The position numbers were made by a program, and so were the translations under genes. Shown piece after piece: positions 39,472-49,290 of a stretch of 64,000 nucleotides of DNA. Position 1 is the stretch's first letter. Each line of letters opens with the position of its first letter. Under the pieces are notes generated by a model. The model did no database searches. It saw nothing but the letters and a program-made list of their open reading frames with translations, and had not been told where the DNA came from. The stretch is taken from the NCBI GenBank assembly GCA_963810485.1, contig CAWENQ010000004.1:62001-126000 (forward strand), written 5' to 3'. Source of the stretch: DATKFM01 sp963810485. GTDB lineage: Bacteria; Pseudomonadota; Alphaproteobacteria; Dongiales; Dongiaceae.

Positions 39472-40855
39472 ATGACCCTCCCACAATATGATGTCGCGAT
39501 CATCGGCGCCGGCGTGGTCGGCTGCGCCCTGTTCCGCCGCTTTTGCCTCGGCGGCGCGCGCACCCTGCTGATCGAGAAGGGCGGCGATATCCTGTCCGGC
39601 GCCAGCAAGGGAAACAGCGCCATGTTCCATACCGGCTATGACGCGCCGGCCGGAAGCTTGGAACTGGCCTGTATCCGCGCCGGATATGATGAGTACCTGG
39701 CGATTCGCGAATCACTGAGCCTTCCGCTGCTGCACACCGGCGGCCTGCTGGTGGCCTGGAGTGAAGCCGAGCAGGCGAAGCTGCCGGCCATCGCCGAGCA
39801 GGCGCGGATCAATGGCGTTACCGATGCCGACCTGATCGACGGCGCGGAGCTGCGCCGCCGGGAGCCGAACCTGGGTCCGGAGGCGCGCGCCGCCGTCGTC
39901 ATTCCCGGCGAGCACATCATGGATCCCTGGTCGCCGTCGCTGGCCTATGTGCTGCAGGGCATCGCCCAGGGCGGCGAGGTGCGCCGCGCCACCGAAGTGC
40001 AAGGTGGCGATCTTGGCAACGGAACCTGGACACTGCGCACGAACAACGGGCCTGTGCAGGCGCGCCTCGTCATCAACGCCTCCGGCAACTATGGCGATCT
40101 CGTCGAGGCCATCGCCCGCCCCTCACCCTTCGCCGTCAAACCGCGCAAGGGACAGTTCGTCGTGTTCGACAAGCCGGCCTCGCGGCTCATCACCTCCTCG
40201 ATCCTGCCGGTGCCGACCGAGCGCACCAAGGGCGTGATGATGTGCCGCACGATCTTCGGCAACCTGATCGTCGGGCCGACGGCGGAGGATCAGGATGACC
40301 GCGCCGACGCGAGCGTGACTGAGGAAGCGCTGCGGCACCTGATCGAGCAGGGCCGCCGCCGCATACCGCATTTGGCCGATCAGACTGTTACCGCCGTCTA
40401 TGCGGGCCTGCGTCCGGCGACACAGTTCAAGGACTATCAGGTCGAGGCGCTGCCGGATCGCAACTGGATCACCACCAGCGGCATCCGTTCCACCGGACTC
40501 ACGGGCGCCCTTGGCGTCGCCCAGCATGTCGCCGGACTTCTACAGCATGCATTTCGGCATATTGCGCGAGGCCATCGCCCAGGTGGCGATACAAATGCCC
40601 AATCTCGCCGAGCATCTACCGCGGCCCTATCAACAGCCGGGCTCGGGCGAAATCGTCTGTCATTGCGAGTTGGTCACACGCGGTGAGATCGACGCCGCGC
40701 TGCAGGGACCCTTGCCCGCTGGCGATCTCGGCGGCCTAAGGCGCCGCACGCGCTGCATGATGGGCCGCTGCCAGGGCTTCTACTGCAGCGCGCGGGTGTA
40801 CGAGTTGGCGCAGGGCAAATTGCCGGGCATTCCCGCCAGCGCCGATGCCGCATGA
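39472..40855 (+). pseudogene. GlpA-like FAD dehydrogenase with C-terminal [2Fe-2S] BFD domain, frameshifted
   Basis: N-terminal DAO domain: FAD motif VAIIGAGVVGCALFRRF, FHTGYDAPAGSLELAC, VINASGNYGD and IRSTGLTGALGVAQHVA. The frame then shifts near 40,550. Removing one base joins it to FGILREAIAQVAIQMPNLAE and a BFD-type domain with GEIVCHCELVTRGEI and RCMMGRCQGFYC (four cluster cysteines). Reconstructed length is about 460 residues. It resembles anaerobic glycerol-3-phosphate dehydrogenase-type proteins with a fused BFD domain. Its end overlaps the next gene (ATGA). If the shift is real, the Fe-S domain is lost. Confidence 0.82.
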
Positions 40856-42078
40856 CCATGCATGACGTCATCATCATCGGCGGCGGGCCGGCCGGCCTGT
40901 CGGCGGCGCGGCGGCTGCTGGCCTCGGGCGTCCGCGACGTCGTCGTGCTCGAGCGCGAGAGCGAATCCGGCGGCATTCCCCGCCATTGCGGCCATGGCGG
41001 CTTCGGCATCGGTCAATATCTCAGTCTGCCCATGAGCGGCCCGGCCTATGCGCGGCGCCTCGTCGAGTCGGCCGCGGGCGCCGACCTCCGCACGCAGACA
41101 ACCGTGACGTCGATCAAGCCCGGCGGCCGTGTCGACATCGTACACACCGATAAGGGCGCGCAAAGGCTGGAGGGGCGCTGCATCCTGCTGGCGACGGGCA
41201 TCCGGGAGACGCCGCGCAGTGCGCGCCTGGTTACCGGCGCGCGGCCCGCCGGCATCACCACCACAGGCGCCTTGCAGCAGATGATCTATCTCAAGCATCT
41301 CAAGCCCTTTACGCGCGCCGTCGTGATCGGCAGCGAACTCGTCTCGTTCTCCGCGCTCCTGACCGCGCGCCATGGCGGGATCAAGGTCGCCGCCATGATT
41401 GAGGAAGGCGATCGCATCGTGGCGCGCAAGCCCGGCGACTGGATCGCCCGACATTTGTTCGGCGTGCCCGTGCTGACGCGCGCGAAGCTCACGGCCATCC
41501 GCGGCGTCGAGCGCGTCGACGGCGTTGAGATCGAGCGCGACGGCAGGCGGGGGATCATTCCCTGCGATGCCGTCATCTTCTCCGGCAAGTTCCAGCCAGA
41601 GACCGCGCTGCTGAAGGACAGTCACATCGTTCTCAATCCCCGCAGCAACGGCCCAGTGATCGATCAGTTCTTCCGGACCAGCGATCCGCAGGTCTTCGCC
41701 GCCGGCAATCTGCTGCGTCCGGTGGAGACGTCGGGCATGTGCTGGGCCGAAGGCCGCATCGCCGCGGCGAACATCGCCGCCGCTCTGGCCGGCAAGCTAC
41801 CGCCACCAAATTCCGGCGTCGCCGTTCGGGTCTCGGAGCCTGTGAAATACGTTTACCCACAGATCATCGTGCCCAGCGCCGGCAGTCCTGTGCCTATGAT
41901 GCTGATGCGTGCCCGGGTCGCCCGGGCCGCGCGCGGCAAGCTGCGCTTGACAGTCGATGGCCGGGAGATCTGGTCGCGCAGCGGCAAGTTCCTGCCCGAA
42001 CGGCGACTGACGATTCCCACGGCGCGCATCCCGCAATCCGGCATCACCGATATCGCCGTCGAGCTGATCGAAGACTGA
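40852..42078 (+). CDS. FAD/NAD(P)-dependent oxidoreductase (GlpB/HcnB-like partner)
   Basis: 408 residues. Dinucleotide motif VIIIGGGPAGLSAARRLL, GGIPRHCGHGGFG, ILLATGIRETPRSARL, a second nucleotide motif AVVIGSELVSFSALLTA, and VFAAGNLLRPVETSGMCWAEG. Genes like this accompany GlpA-type dehydrogenases with BFD domains and probably pass electrons onward. It is overlapped by the upstream gene and followed directly by the kinase gene. Confidence 0.85.
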   Translation: MTMHDVIIIGGGPAGLSAARRLLASGVRDVVVLERESESGGIPRHCGHGGFGIGQYLSLPMSGPAYARRLVESAAGADLRTQTTVTSIKPGGRVDIVHTDKGAQRLEGRCILLATGIRETPRSARLVTGARPAGITTTGALQQMIYLKHLKPFTRAVVIGSELVSFSALLTARHGGIKVAAMIEEGDRIVARKPGDWIARHLFGVPVLTRAKLTAIRGVERVDGVEIERDGRRGIIPCDAVIFSGKFQPETALLKDSHIVLNPRSNGPVIDQFFRTSDPQVFAAGNLLRPVETSGMCWAEGRIAAANIAAALAGKLPPPNSGVAVRVSEPVKYVYPQIIVPSAGSPVPMMLMRARVARAARGKLRLTVDGREIWSRSGKFLPERRLTIPTARIPQSGITDIAVELIED

Positions 42079-43515
42079 GTGCGCCCCATGCCTGCCGTCA
42101 TCGCCATCGATCAGGGCACCACCGGCAGCAAGGCGGTTCGCCTCGATGCCAACGGCACCCTGGAGCCGCTCGGCAGCCTGCAGCACCGGCAGATCCTGCC
42201 CCAGCCCGGCTGGGTCGAGCACGATGCCAGCGAACTGCTCGGACATGTGCAGCAGCTCGCGGCGCAGGCTGAAGACGCGGTGGCGCTCGGCCTCGACAAT
42301 CAGGGCGAAACCATCGTCGCCTGGGATGCCGACAGCGGCGAGCCCGTCTACAACGCCATCGTCTGGCAGGATGCACGCACCCTCGATGTCACGGAGAAGC
42401 TGAAGGCCGACGGCGCGGAGGCGCTGACGATCGCCCGCGCCGGCTTGACGCTCGATCCCTATTTCTCCGCCAGCAAGCTGCGCTGGATCATCGATCACGC
42501 GCCGCGGGCGATGGCGCTGCTCGATCGCGGCAAGCTGCGGCTCGGCACCAGCGACAGCTTCTTCCTCGACCGGCTCGCCGGCGTCTACGCCACGGACGTC
42601 ACAACGGCCTCGCGCACCAGCCTGATGAATCTCGATACCGGCCAATGGGATCCGGAATTGTGCCGACTGTTCGGCGTACCACTGGTGGCGCTGCCTGAGA
42701 TACGCTCCACGGCCGGTTCATTCGGCGCCGCCGGCAAACTCGCCGTCACCGCCAGCATTTGCGATCAGCAGGCCGCATTGTTTGGCCATGGCTGCCGCCG
42801 CGCCGGCCAGGCGAAGATCACCTTTGGCACCGGCGCTTTCGCGCTGGCGCTAGCGGATGGCAATATCGCCGCCGATCGCACCGGCGGCATGTCGCGCACT
42901 GCCGCCTGGAAGATCGGCGATGAGCCCATTGCCTATGCCATCGAAGGCGGCGTCTACGATGCTGCCTCCGCGATCAACTGGGCGCGCGGCCTGGGCCTGT
43001 TCCAGAGTTACGCGGACATCGACAAGTTTACCGCACCGCCGGCCATCGACCGGGGCATTGTCTTCGTCCCCGCATTGTCCGGACTTGCCGCGCCTTATTG
43101 GGACCGCAACGCCGCGGGCATGTGGCTCGGGCTCGGGCTCGACAGCACGAAGTCCGACATGATGCAGGCCATGCTTGAGGGCATTGCGCTCCTCGCCGCC
43201 GAAGTGATCGACAGCATGAACAAGGCGGCGCCGCTGAACGGCGCGATCTCAATCGATGGCGGTCTCAGCAACAACAGCTATTTTTGCCGGTTCCTCGCCC
43301 GCGCACTGGGCCGTCCCGTCGCCGTGCCTGGCAGCGCGGACCTCACCGCTCTCGGCACCGCCCAGCTCGCGATGATCGGCGCCGGCCTTTGCGATATCGA
43401 TAGCCTACCGCGCATGCCCGCGGGGCGGCGTATTGAAACCGGCGCCGATGCACTATCAGACAAGGCCATGGACCGGTTCCGCAGTGCGATCCGCCGCTGC
43501 AGCGCCTGGCGATGA
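42079..43515 (+). CDS. FGGY-family carbohydrate kinase (glycerol-kinase-like)
   Basis: 478 residues from GTG 42079, or 475 from ATG 42088. Phosphate-binding motif IAIDQGTTGSKAVRLD, VALGLDNQGETIVAWD, ITFGTGAFALALADG and the FGGY C-terminal SIDGGLSNNSYFCRFLAR. It phosphorylates a polyol or sugar with ATP. Next to GlpA/GlpB-like genes the product would be a polyol phosphate oxidised by them; glycerol is one candidate, but the short length and divergent motifs leave the substrate open. Confidence 0.87.
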   Translation: MRPMPAVIAIDQGTTGSKAVRLDANGTLEPLGSLQHRQILPQPGWVEHDASELLGHVQQLAAQAEDAVALGLDNQGETIVAWDADSGEPVYNAIVWQDARTLDVTEKLKADGAEALTIARAGLTLDPYFSASKLRWIIDHAPRAMALLDRGKLRLGTSDSFFLDRLAGVYATDVTTASRTSLMNLDTGQWDPELCRLFGVPLVALPEIRSTAGSFGAAGKLAVTASICDQQAALFGHGCRRAGQAKITFGTGAFALALADGNIAADRTGGMSRTAAWKIGDEPIAYAIEGGVYDAASAINWARGLGLFQSYADIDKFTAPPAIDRGIVFVPALSGLAAPYWDRNAAGMWLGLGLDSTKSDMMQAMLEGIALLAAEVIDSMNKAAPLNGAISIDGGLSNNSYFCRFLARALGRPVAVPGSADLTALGTAQLAMIGAGLCDIDSLPRMPAGRRIETGADALSDKAMDRFRSAIRRCSAWR

Positions 43516-43875
43516 TTGAAGCTTCGACCGCCGTGGACCGAACAATACTGGATTCAACGTTAAGACCTCAAACCAATTGACAAATCCACCCGGTAGGGAT
43601 GAGGCCCGCTGCAGCGTCCTCAGAACCGCGGAGAAGTGCGCAGGCGCAGTTTGGGTGCAATGCACGCGAAGAGGTCGCTTGCCGTGCGCCGCCTGCGCCT
43701 GATATTCAAGACAACAAGAAGCGTCTGGGAATAAGAGTATCCTCGTTCCATGTCCTGCCGTTCTCCCGTGCCAGCCGGATTATTGTGCCGTTGCGCGATC
43801 GGCCCCTGCCGGGAGTTCGTGCCGGCATGAAGCATCGCTTTTGCCCGACAGCGCCGCATTTTCGGATCGCATCAG
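43516..43875. other. intergenic stretch without recognised gene
   Basis: 360 bp between the kinase gene and dctQ. A TTGACA lies at 43,577 but has no matching -10 at normal spacing. No supported coding sequence or RNA was seen. The promoter of the TRAP transporter genes must lie here. Confidence 0.5.
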
Positions 43876-44388
43876 ATGCCTAATGCGATCGTGAAATTCG
43901 TGCACTTTGTCGATGAAATGAATCGGCGGATCGGCAGGATGGTCATCTATCTGGTGGTCCTGCTTCTTGGCATTCTTCTCTATGCAGCGATCTGCAAGGC
44001 GGCCTTCAACAACGCGCCGATCTGGACCATCGAGATGGCGCAATTCACGTTGACCGCCTACTACATGCTGGGCGGGTCCTATAGCTTTCAGAACGGCGCT
44101 CATGTCCGCATGGACCTGTTCTACATGAATTGGTCGCAGAGGACCAAAGCACTCGTGGATTGCCTTACCGTGATCGGGCTGTTTGTCTATCTCGGCGTGC
44201 TCCTCTACGGCGCGGTCGAGAGTACATACTATTCATTCGAGACGGAGCAGCGCCGGCCGAGCGCATGGCAGCCCTATCTGTGGCCGATCCGCAGCATCAT
44301 GGCCGTCGGCATCACCATGATGTTGCTGCAGGCGCTATCGACATTTTTCAAAGACCTGGCCATCGTCCGAGGAAAGCCGATCACATGA
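43876..44388 (+). CDS. TRAP transporter small permease (DctQ)
   Basis: 170 residues with four membrane segments: about residues 20-40 (MVIYLVVLLLGILLYAAIC), 50-70, 95-115 and 130-150. The conserved loop NGAHVRMDLFY is the DctQ signature. It partners the DctM-type permease, whose start overlaps its stop (ATGA). Confidence 0.9.
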   Translation: MPNAIVKFVHFVDEMNRRIGRMVIYLVVLLLGILLYAAICKAAFNNAPIWTIEMAQFTLTAYYMLGGSYSFQNGAHVRMDLFYMNWSQRTKALVDCLTVIGLFVYLGVLLYGAVESTYYSFETEQRRPSAWQPYLWPIRSIMAVGITMMLLQALSTFFKDLAIVRGKPIT

Positions 44389-45707
44389 GTTACGAGATGA
44401 TCGCGCTGACCATGTTCCTGTCGATGCTGCTCCTGCTTGCGACAGGACAACGGGTCTTCGGCGCTATCGGCTTCGTCGCGGCTACGGCAGCACTCTTCCT
44501 CTGGGGGGACGGCGCTTCAAACATGCCTTTTGCCGGCGCCGTAAAGCTCCAGGACTGGTATGCTCTCGTCACCGTTCCGGCATTCGTGCTGATGGGCTAT
44601 GTGCTTGCCGAATCCGGCATCGCCAGCGACCTCTACCGCATGTTTCATGTCTGGATGGGCGGTATTCGCGGCGGGTTGGCCATCGGCACGATCGGCCTCA
44701 TGGTACTGATCTCCGTCATCAACGGCCTGAGCATCGCCGGCATGGCGATCGGCGCGACCATCGCACTTCCCGAACTGCTCCGCCGCGGCTACGACAAGCT
44801 GATGGTGACCGGCGTCATCCAGGCTGGAAGCACGCTTGGGATCCTGATTCCGCCGAGTGTCGTTCTCGTGCTGTATGCCATGATTGCGCGCCAGCCCGTC
44901 GATCAGCTTTGGCTCGCCGGGGTTTTTCCGGGGCTGATGATGGCCGGACTCTTCATTGTCTACATCGCATTCCGTTGCGCCCTGCAGCCTCATCTGGGTC
45001 CTCCGCTGTCCAAGGAGGAGCGAAACATCCCCCTCGCCGAGAAAATGCGGCTGTTGGGCGTCGGCCTCGTCCCGCTTGCGGTGTTCGGGATCATGATCGG
45101 CCTGTTCGTGACCGGCATCACCAGCCTTGTCGAGAGTTCGGCAGTAGGTGCGGCGGCAGCCGTTGTCGCGGCGGCGCTTAAGGGCAAGCTGACGCGGCAG
45201 CTTATCGAGGTGACATTCACCAAGACGATGGACGTCACGGTGATGTTCATGTGGATCATCCTAGCCGCCCTCTGCTTCGGTGCAGTTTTCGACGGTTTGG
45301 GCGCGGTCAACGCAATCGAGGACCTGTTCCTTGAAAAGCTCGGCCTGTCGCGTTGGGAAATCCTTATCCTGATGCAGCTGTCGTTCATCATCATGGGCAT
45401 GTTCCTCGACGACACCGCGATGCTGGTGATCGTCGCGCCGCTCTACATTCCGCTCGTGCGGGCTCTCGAGTTCGATCTCGTCTGGTATGGCGTTCTCTAT
45501 ACGATCACCTGCCAGATTGCCTACATCACGCCGCCTTTTGGCTACAATCTGTTCCTCATGCGGACAATGTCGCCGCCCGAAATTTCGATGCGCGACATCT
45601 ACCATTCGATATACCCGTTCGTATTCGTCATGATTGTTGCCTTGGCCCTCGTGATGATCTTCCCGGAAATCGCGCTGTACCTGCCGCACCTCTATACCGG
45701 ACGCTGA
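44385..45707 (+). CDS. TRAP transporter large permease (DctM)
   Basis: 440 residues, roughly twelve membrane segments. Conserved features are YALVTVPAFVLMGYVLAESG, the glycine-rich SVINGLSIAGMAIGATIALP, and STLGILIPPSVVLVLYAM; also LDDTAMLVIVAPLYIPLV and YITPPFGYNLFLMR near the C-terminus. The last two segments support a dicarboxylate/sugar-acid-type TRAP permease; the substrate is unknown. The frame is open upstream of 44,385 only because it overlaps dctQ. Confidence 0.93.
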   Translation: MSYEMIALTMFLSMLLLLATGQRVFGAIGFVAATAALFLWGDGASNMPFAGAVKLQDWYALVTVPAFVLMGYVLAESGIASDLYRMFHVWMGGIRGGLAIGTIGLMVLISVINGLSIAGMAIGATIALPELLRRGYDKLMVTGVIQAGSTLGILIPPSVVLVLYAMIARQPVDQLWLAGVFPGLMMAGLFIVYIAFRCALQPHLGPPLSKEERNIPLAEKMRLLGVGLVPLAVFGIMIGLFVTGITSLVESSAVGAAAAVVAAALKGKLTRQLIEVTFTKTMDVTVMFMWIILAALCFGAVFDGLGAVNAIEDLFLEKLGLSRWEILILMQLSFIIMGMFLDDTAMLVIVAPLYIPLVRALEFDLVWYGVLYTITCQIAYITPPFGYNLFLMRTMSPPEISMRDIYHSIYPFVFVMIVALALVMIFPEIALYLPHLYTGR

Positions 45708-45856
45708 CCGCCGATATCCTGCCGTCAGCAAAGCCCGCTTGCGCAGGCAGATTGTCTTGGTGCATGCTTTCGTGCAGCGCCAAGGTGTTAGGGGGCGGTG
45801 TCCCGAGAGAACCTGCGGCCCCTAGGCGCTCAACGTAAAACAGGGAGGGAACTGTC

Positions 45857-46909
45857 GTGAAAGATAGCAGACGCTTATTTCTGAAGAGAGCCGGCGCAGC
45901 GACAACTGCGGCGGCCACCATGACGGTGGCCGCGCCGTATGTGAAGGCGCAAACGCAGATCAAATGGCGCCTGCAGACCTATGCAGGCCCGGCGCTTGCC
46001 GAACACGTCATCAAGCCGGCGGTCGATGCCTTCAACAAGGCGGCCAATGGCGAAATGGTGATCGAGCTCTACACGGCCGACCAGCTCGTCCCCACAGCCG
46101 AGCTGTTCCGTTCCGTCCAGGCCGGTACGATCGATGCCATCCAGACCGATGACGATTCGGTTGGAGCACCGGTCGATGTCGCGGTTTTCTCGGCATACTT
46201 CCCGCTGGCGACCCGCTATTCGCTCGATGTGCCGGCGCTCTGGCACCACTACGGCATCAAGGAAATCTGGGAAGAAGCCTATAAGGAAGTTCCTGGCGTT
46301 GCCTGGCTGTCTACCGGTGCCTGGGATCCCTGCAACTTCGCAACCACGAAGCCGATCCGCTCACTTGCGGATTTGCAGGGCATGAAGGTTTTCTCACCGC
46401 CGACGGCCGGCCGGTTTCTCAGCCGTTTCGGCGTCGTGCCGGTTACCTTGCCCTGGGAAGACATCCAGGTTGCGATCCAGACCGGCGAGCTTGACGGCAT
46501 CGCCTGGTGCGGAGCCACTGAGACCTATACGGTGGGTTGGGCAGATGTGACTAAGTACTATCTGACCAACAATATCTCCGGCGCCTGGGCCGGCTCCTAC
46601 TTCGCCAACGCGGAGAAATGGGCCGCAGTCCCGGAGCATCTGAAAGCGCTGTTCCATTTGTCTGTCGACTCCTCGCACTATTATCGTCAGCATTGGTACT
46701 GGTGGGGCGAGGCCCACTACCGGACCACTGGCGGCAAGCTTGAGCTAACCACTATACCTGCGTCCGAGTGGAAGACGGTGGAAGACGAGGCTTACAAGTT
46801 TTGGGATGAGATTGCCGCAAAGAGCGATCGCAGCAAGAAGATCGTCGAAATCCTTCGCAACTATGCGGACACCATGCGCAAGGCTGGCCCTCCCTATCGC
46901 TACGACTGA
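45857..46909 (+). CDS. TRAP transporter substrate-binding protein (DctP), Tat signal
   Basis: 350 residues. The N-terminus KDSRRLFLKRAGAATTAAA is a Tat signal (SRRLFLK). The mature part has IKWRLQTYAGPALAEHVIK, RSLADLQGMKVFSPPTAGRF and AIQTGELDGIAWCGATETYT, typical of TAXI/DctP-family receptors. GTG 45857 is the start, with GGGAGGGA about 7 nt upstream. It is 150 bp after dctM, and a hairpin follows. Confidence 0.9.
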   Translation: MKDSRRLFLKRAGAATTAAATMTVAAPYVKAQTQIKWRLQTYAGPALAEHVIKPAVDAFNKAANGEMVIELYTADQLVPTAELFRSVQAGTIDAIQTDDDSVGAPVDVAVFSAYFPLATRYSLDVPALWHHYGIKEIWEEAYKEVPGVAWLSTGAWDPCNFATTKPIRSLADLQGMKVFSPPTAGRFLSRFGVVPVTLPWEDIQVAIQTGELDGIAWCGATETYTVGWADVTKYYLTNNISGAWAGSYFANAEKWAAVPEHLKALFHLSVDSSHYYRQHWYWWGEAHYRTTGGKLELTTIPASEWKTVEDEAYKFWDEIAAKSDRSKKIVEILRNYADTMRKAGPPYRYD

Positions 46910-46933
46910 GCCATTCAACTTGACGCGAAGAAC

Positions 46934-46957
46934 GCGGGCGGCTCGAGTGCCGCCCGC
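46934..46957 (+). terminator. hairpin after dctP
   Basis: Perfect 9-bp stem GCGGGCGGC / GCCGCCCGC with loop TCGAGT, 24 bp after the dctP stop. It is followed by only a short T-containing tail, so termination may be incomplete. Confidence 0.6.
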
Positions 46958-47087
46958 TTGCGTCATGCGAGGTCATTCCAGTAACCGCATTTGATCAAAC
47001 TCCGAACCGCCGTTCTGCCGGTCAGCCGTTGTTTCCGGCGATTCAATGCAGACGAACTTGCCGCCGCCGACAATCAGGACAACCATC

Positions 47088-48452
47088 ATGCCAGCCACTC
47101 TGACCGCCGACGGCCTCAAGAAATTCATCAAATCCGGCGAGATCGACACCGTGCTCGTCTGCATGGTCGACATGCAGGGCCGGCTGATGGGCAAGCGCTA
47201 TACCGGCCATTTCTTCCTGGAGAGCGGCATCAACGAGGCCCACACCTGCGACTATCTGCTGGCCATCGACATGGAGATCGAGCCGGTGCCCGGCTACAAG
47301 GCCTCCTCCTGGGAGCGGGGCTATGGCGACTTCACCCTGAAGCCGGACCTGGCGACGCTGCGCCGCGTGCCGTGGCTGCCGGGCACCGCCATGGTGATCT
47401 GCGACGTGGTGGACCATCACGGCGAGGAAGTGCCGCACTCGCCGCGGCAAATCCTGAAGCGCCAGGTGGCGCGGGCCAAGAAGCTGGGCTTCGACGTGAT
47501 GATGGCCGCGGAGTTGGAACTGTTCGTGTTCGACGAGTCCTATGAGGCGCTGCGCGCCAAGGACTACAAGAACATGAAGCATGCCGGCTGGTACATCGAG
47601 GACTACGTCATCCTGCAGACCACCAAGGAAGAGCCGTTGATCCGCGCCATCCGCAACCATATGGATGCGGCCGGCGTGCCGGTGGAATGCTCCAAGGGCG
47701 AATGGGGCCCGGGCCAGGAAGAGATCAACCTGAAATATGCCGAGGCGGTGGAGATGGCCGACCGCATCGCCATCTACAAGAACGGCGCCAAGGAGATCGC
47801 GCATCTCCAGGGCAAGGCCGTATCCTTCATGGCCAAGATCGACCACAGCCTGGCGGGCAACAGCTTCCACCTCCATTCGTCGCTATGGGGCGCGAAATCG
47901 AAGAAGCCGCTGTTCTATGACAAGGCGGCGCCGAACCACATGTCGGAACTGTTCTGCCACTATCTTGCGGGTCAGCTCGCGGGCCTGCGTGAGTCAGCCT
48001 ATTTCTTCGCACCTTTCGTGAATTCCTATAAGCGCTTCTCCGCCGGCACCTTCGCGCCCACCAAGGCCGTCTGGTCGTTCGACAACCGCACCGCCGGCTT
48101 CCGCATCCTGGGCGAAGGCGGCGGCATGCGTTCGGAATGCCGTGTTCCCGGCGCCGACGTGAATCCCTATCTCGCCTTCGCCGCGGCGCTGGCCTGCGGC
48201 CTGCACGGCATCGAGAACAAGCTGAAGCTCGAGTCGGCCTTCAAGGGCAATGCCTATGAGGGCAAGAATATCCGCGAGGTGCCGAAATCCCTGCGCGACG
48301 CGCTGGCGTTGCTGGACAAATCCAAGATCCTGCGCGGCGCCTTCGGCGATGATGTCATCGACCATTACCTCCATGCCGGCGAATGGGAGCAGCAGGAATT
48401 CGACCGCCGCGTCACCGACTACGAACGCATCCGCATGTTCGAGCGTGGCTGA
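47088..48452 (+). CDS. glutamine-synthetase-like ligase (GlnA family, gamma-glutamyl-amine type)
   Basis: 454 residues. N-terminal beta-grasp IDTVLVCMVDMQGRLMGKRY, AAELELFVFDES (GS metal-site Glu), GPGQEEINLKYAEA and FHLHSSLW (active-site His), then RTAGFRILGEGGGMRSECRVPGADVNPYLAFAAAL. This fits the GS-III/PuuA-like subfamily that glutamylates amines rather than making glutamine. ATG 47088 has AGGA upstream. It precedes SDR and aldehyde dehydrogenase genes, as in gamma-glutamylated amine catabolism (inference). Its stop overlaps the SDR start (TGATG). Confidence 0.85.
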   Translation: MPATLTADGLKKFIKSGEIDTVLVCMVDMQGRLMGKRYTGHFFLESGINEAHTCDYLLAIDMEIEPVPGYKASSWERGYGDFTLKPDLATLRRVPWLPGTAMVICDVVDHHGEEVPHSPRQILKRQVARAKKLGFDVMMAAELELFVFDESYEALRAKDYKNMKHAGWYIEDYVILQTTKEEPLIRAIRNHMDAAGVPVECSKGEWGPGQEEINLKYAEAVEMADRIAIYKNGAKEIAHLQGKAVSFMAKIDHSLAGNSFHLHSSLWGAKSKKPLFYDKAAPNHMSELFCHYLAGQLAGLRESAYFFAPFVNSYKRFSAGTFAPTKAVWSFDNRTAGFRILGEGGGMRSECRVPGADVNPYLAFAAALACGLHGIENKLKLESAFKGNAYEGKNIREVPKSLRDALALLDKSKILRGAFGDDVIDHYLHAGEWEQQEFDRRVTDYERIRMFERG

Positions 48453-49198
48453 TGACATTCGCCAATAAGACCGCGATCGTCACCGGCGCCGGCGGGGGCA
48501 TGGGGCTCAATATCGCCCGCGACCTCCTGGCCGCGGGCGCCCATGTGACGATGATCGACCTGAAACCGGAGCCACCGGCCGATCTGCCCGATGGACGCGC
48601 GCGCTATCTGATCGGCGACGTGACCGAGGACACCTTCGTCTTCAAGGCGGTCGCCCAGGCATTCCAGGAGACCGGCAGGCTCGACTACCTGGTCAATGCC
48701 GCGGGCGTTCTTTGGTTCGGCCGCGACAAGTCGCTGGTGGAGATCGATCTCGACCTCTGGGACAAGATTCTCACCATCGATCTGAAATCCATGGTCATCA
48801 CCGCGCGCCACGCCGTGCCCTTCATGCAGAAGACCGGCGGCGGCTCGATGGTGCATATCTCTTCGATCCAATGCCTGCGGGGCGACGACAAGCCTCAGGA
48901 TGCCTATCAGGCGTCCAAGGCCGCCATGCTGGCGCTGTCTAAATCCCTGGCGATCCAATTTGCCGCCGACAAGATCCGCTCCAACTGCATCCTGCCCGGA
49001 CCGGTCGAGTCGCCAATGCAGGACCGCTGGCGGGAAAATCCGGCGCAGAAGAATGCGGTTGCGGGTGCGGTGCCGCTCGGCCGGGTCGGCACGACACAGG
49101 ACATGACCGATGCCGTGCTGTTCCTGCTCTCCGACAAGGCCAGCTACATCACCGGCACGGAGCTCATTGTCGATGGCGGCCTGACGGCGCGGCCATAG
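48452..49198 (+). CDS. short-chain dehydrogenase/reductase
   Basis: 248 residues. NAD(P) motif TGAGGGMGLNIA, NAAGVLWFG, catalytic SSIQ (Ser) and YQASKAA (Tyr-Lys) around residue 150, and the C-terminal YITGTELIVDGGLTA. The length is classical. Translationally coupled to the glutamine-synthetase-like gene. Confidence 0.9.
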   Translation: MTFANKTAIVTGAGGGMGLNIARDLLAAGAHVTMIDLKPEPPADLPDGRARYLIGDVTEDTFVFKAVAQAFQETGRLDYLVNAAGVLWFGRDKSLVEIDLDLWDKILTIDLKSMVITARHAVPFMQKTGGGSMVHISSIQCLRGDDKPQDAYQASKAAMLALSKSLAIQFAADKIRSNCILPGPVESPMQDRWRENPAQKNAVAGAVPLGRVGTTQDMTDAVLFLLSDKASYITGTELIVDGGLTARP

Positions 49199-49214
49199 CG
49201 CAGTCACAGTTCTT

Positions 49215-49261
49215 GTTCCCTATTTGTTCTTGACAATCTCCGACTCTGGAACTGTAGTTCC
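49215..49261 (+). promoter_or_regulatory. LexA-type SOS promoter with palindrome at -10
   Basis: GTTC-CCTATTT-GTTC (49,215-49,229) is the alphaproteobacterial LexA consensus GTTC-N7-GTTC. It directly abuts TTGACA (-35, 49,230-49,235), then 17 bp to TGTAGT (-10, 49,253-49,258). The -10 is embedded in GGAACT-GT-AGTTCC. The small ORF at 49,291 follows with its own GGAGG site. Confidence 0.62.
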
Positions 49262-49290
49262 GGCATGTAGTCCGCCCCCGGAGGTTCGCT

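Noticed and set aside
43577..43605. Promoter upstream of dctQ from TTGACA at 43,577
   Set aside because: No -10-like sequence at normal spacing.
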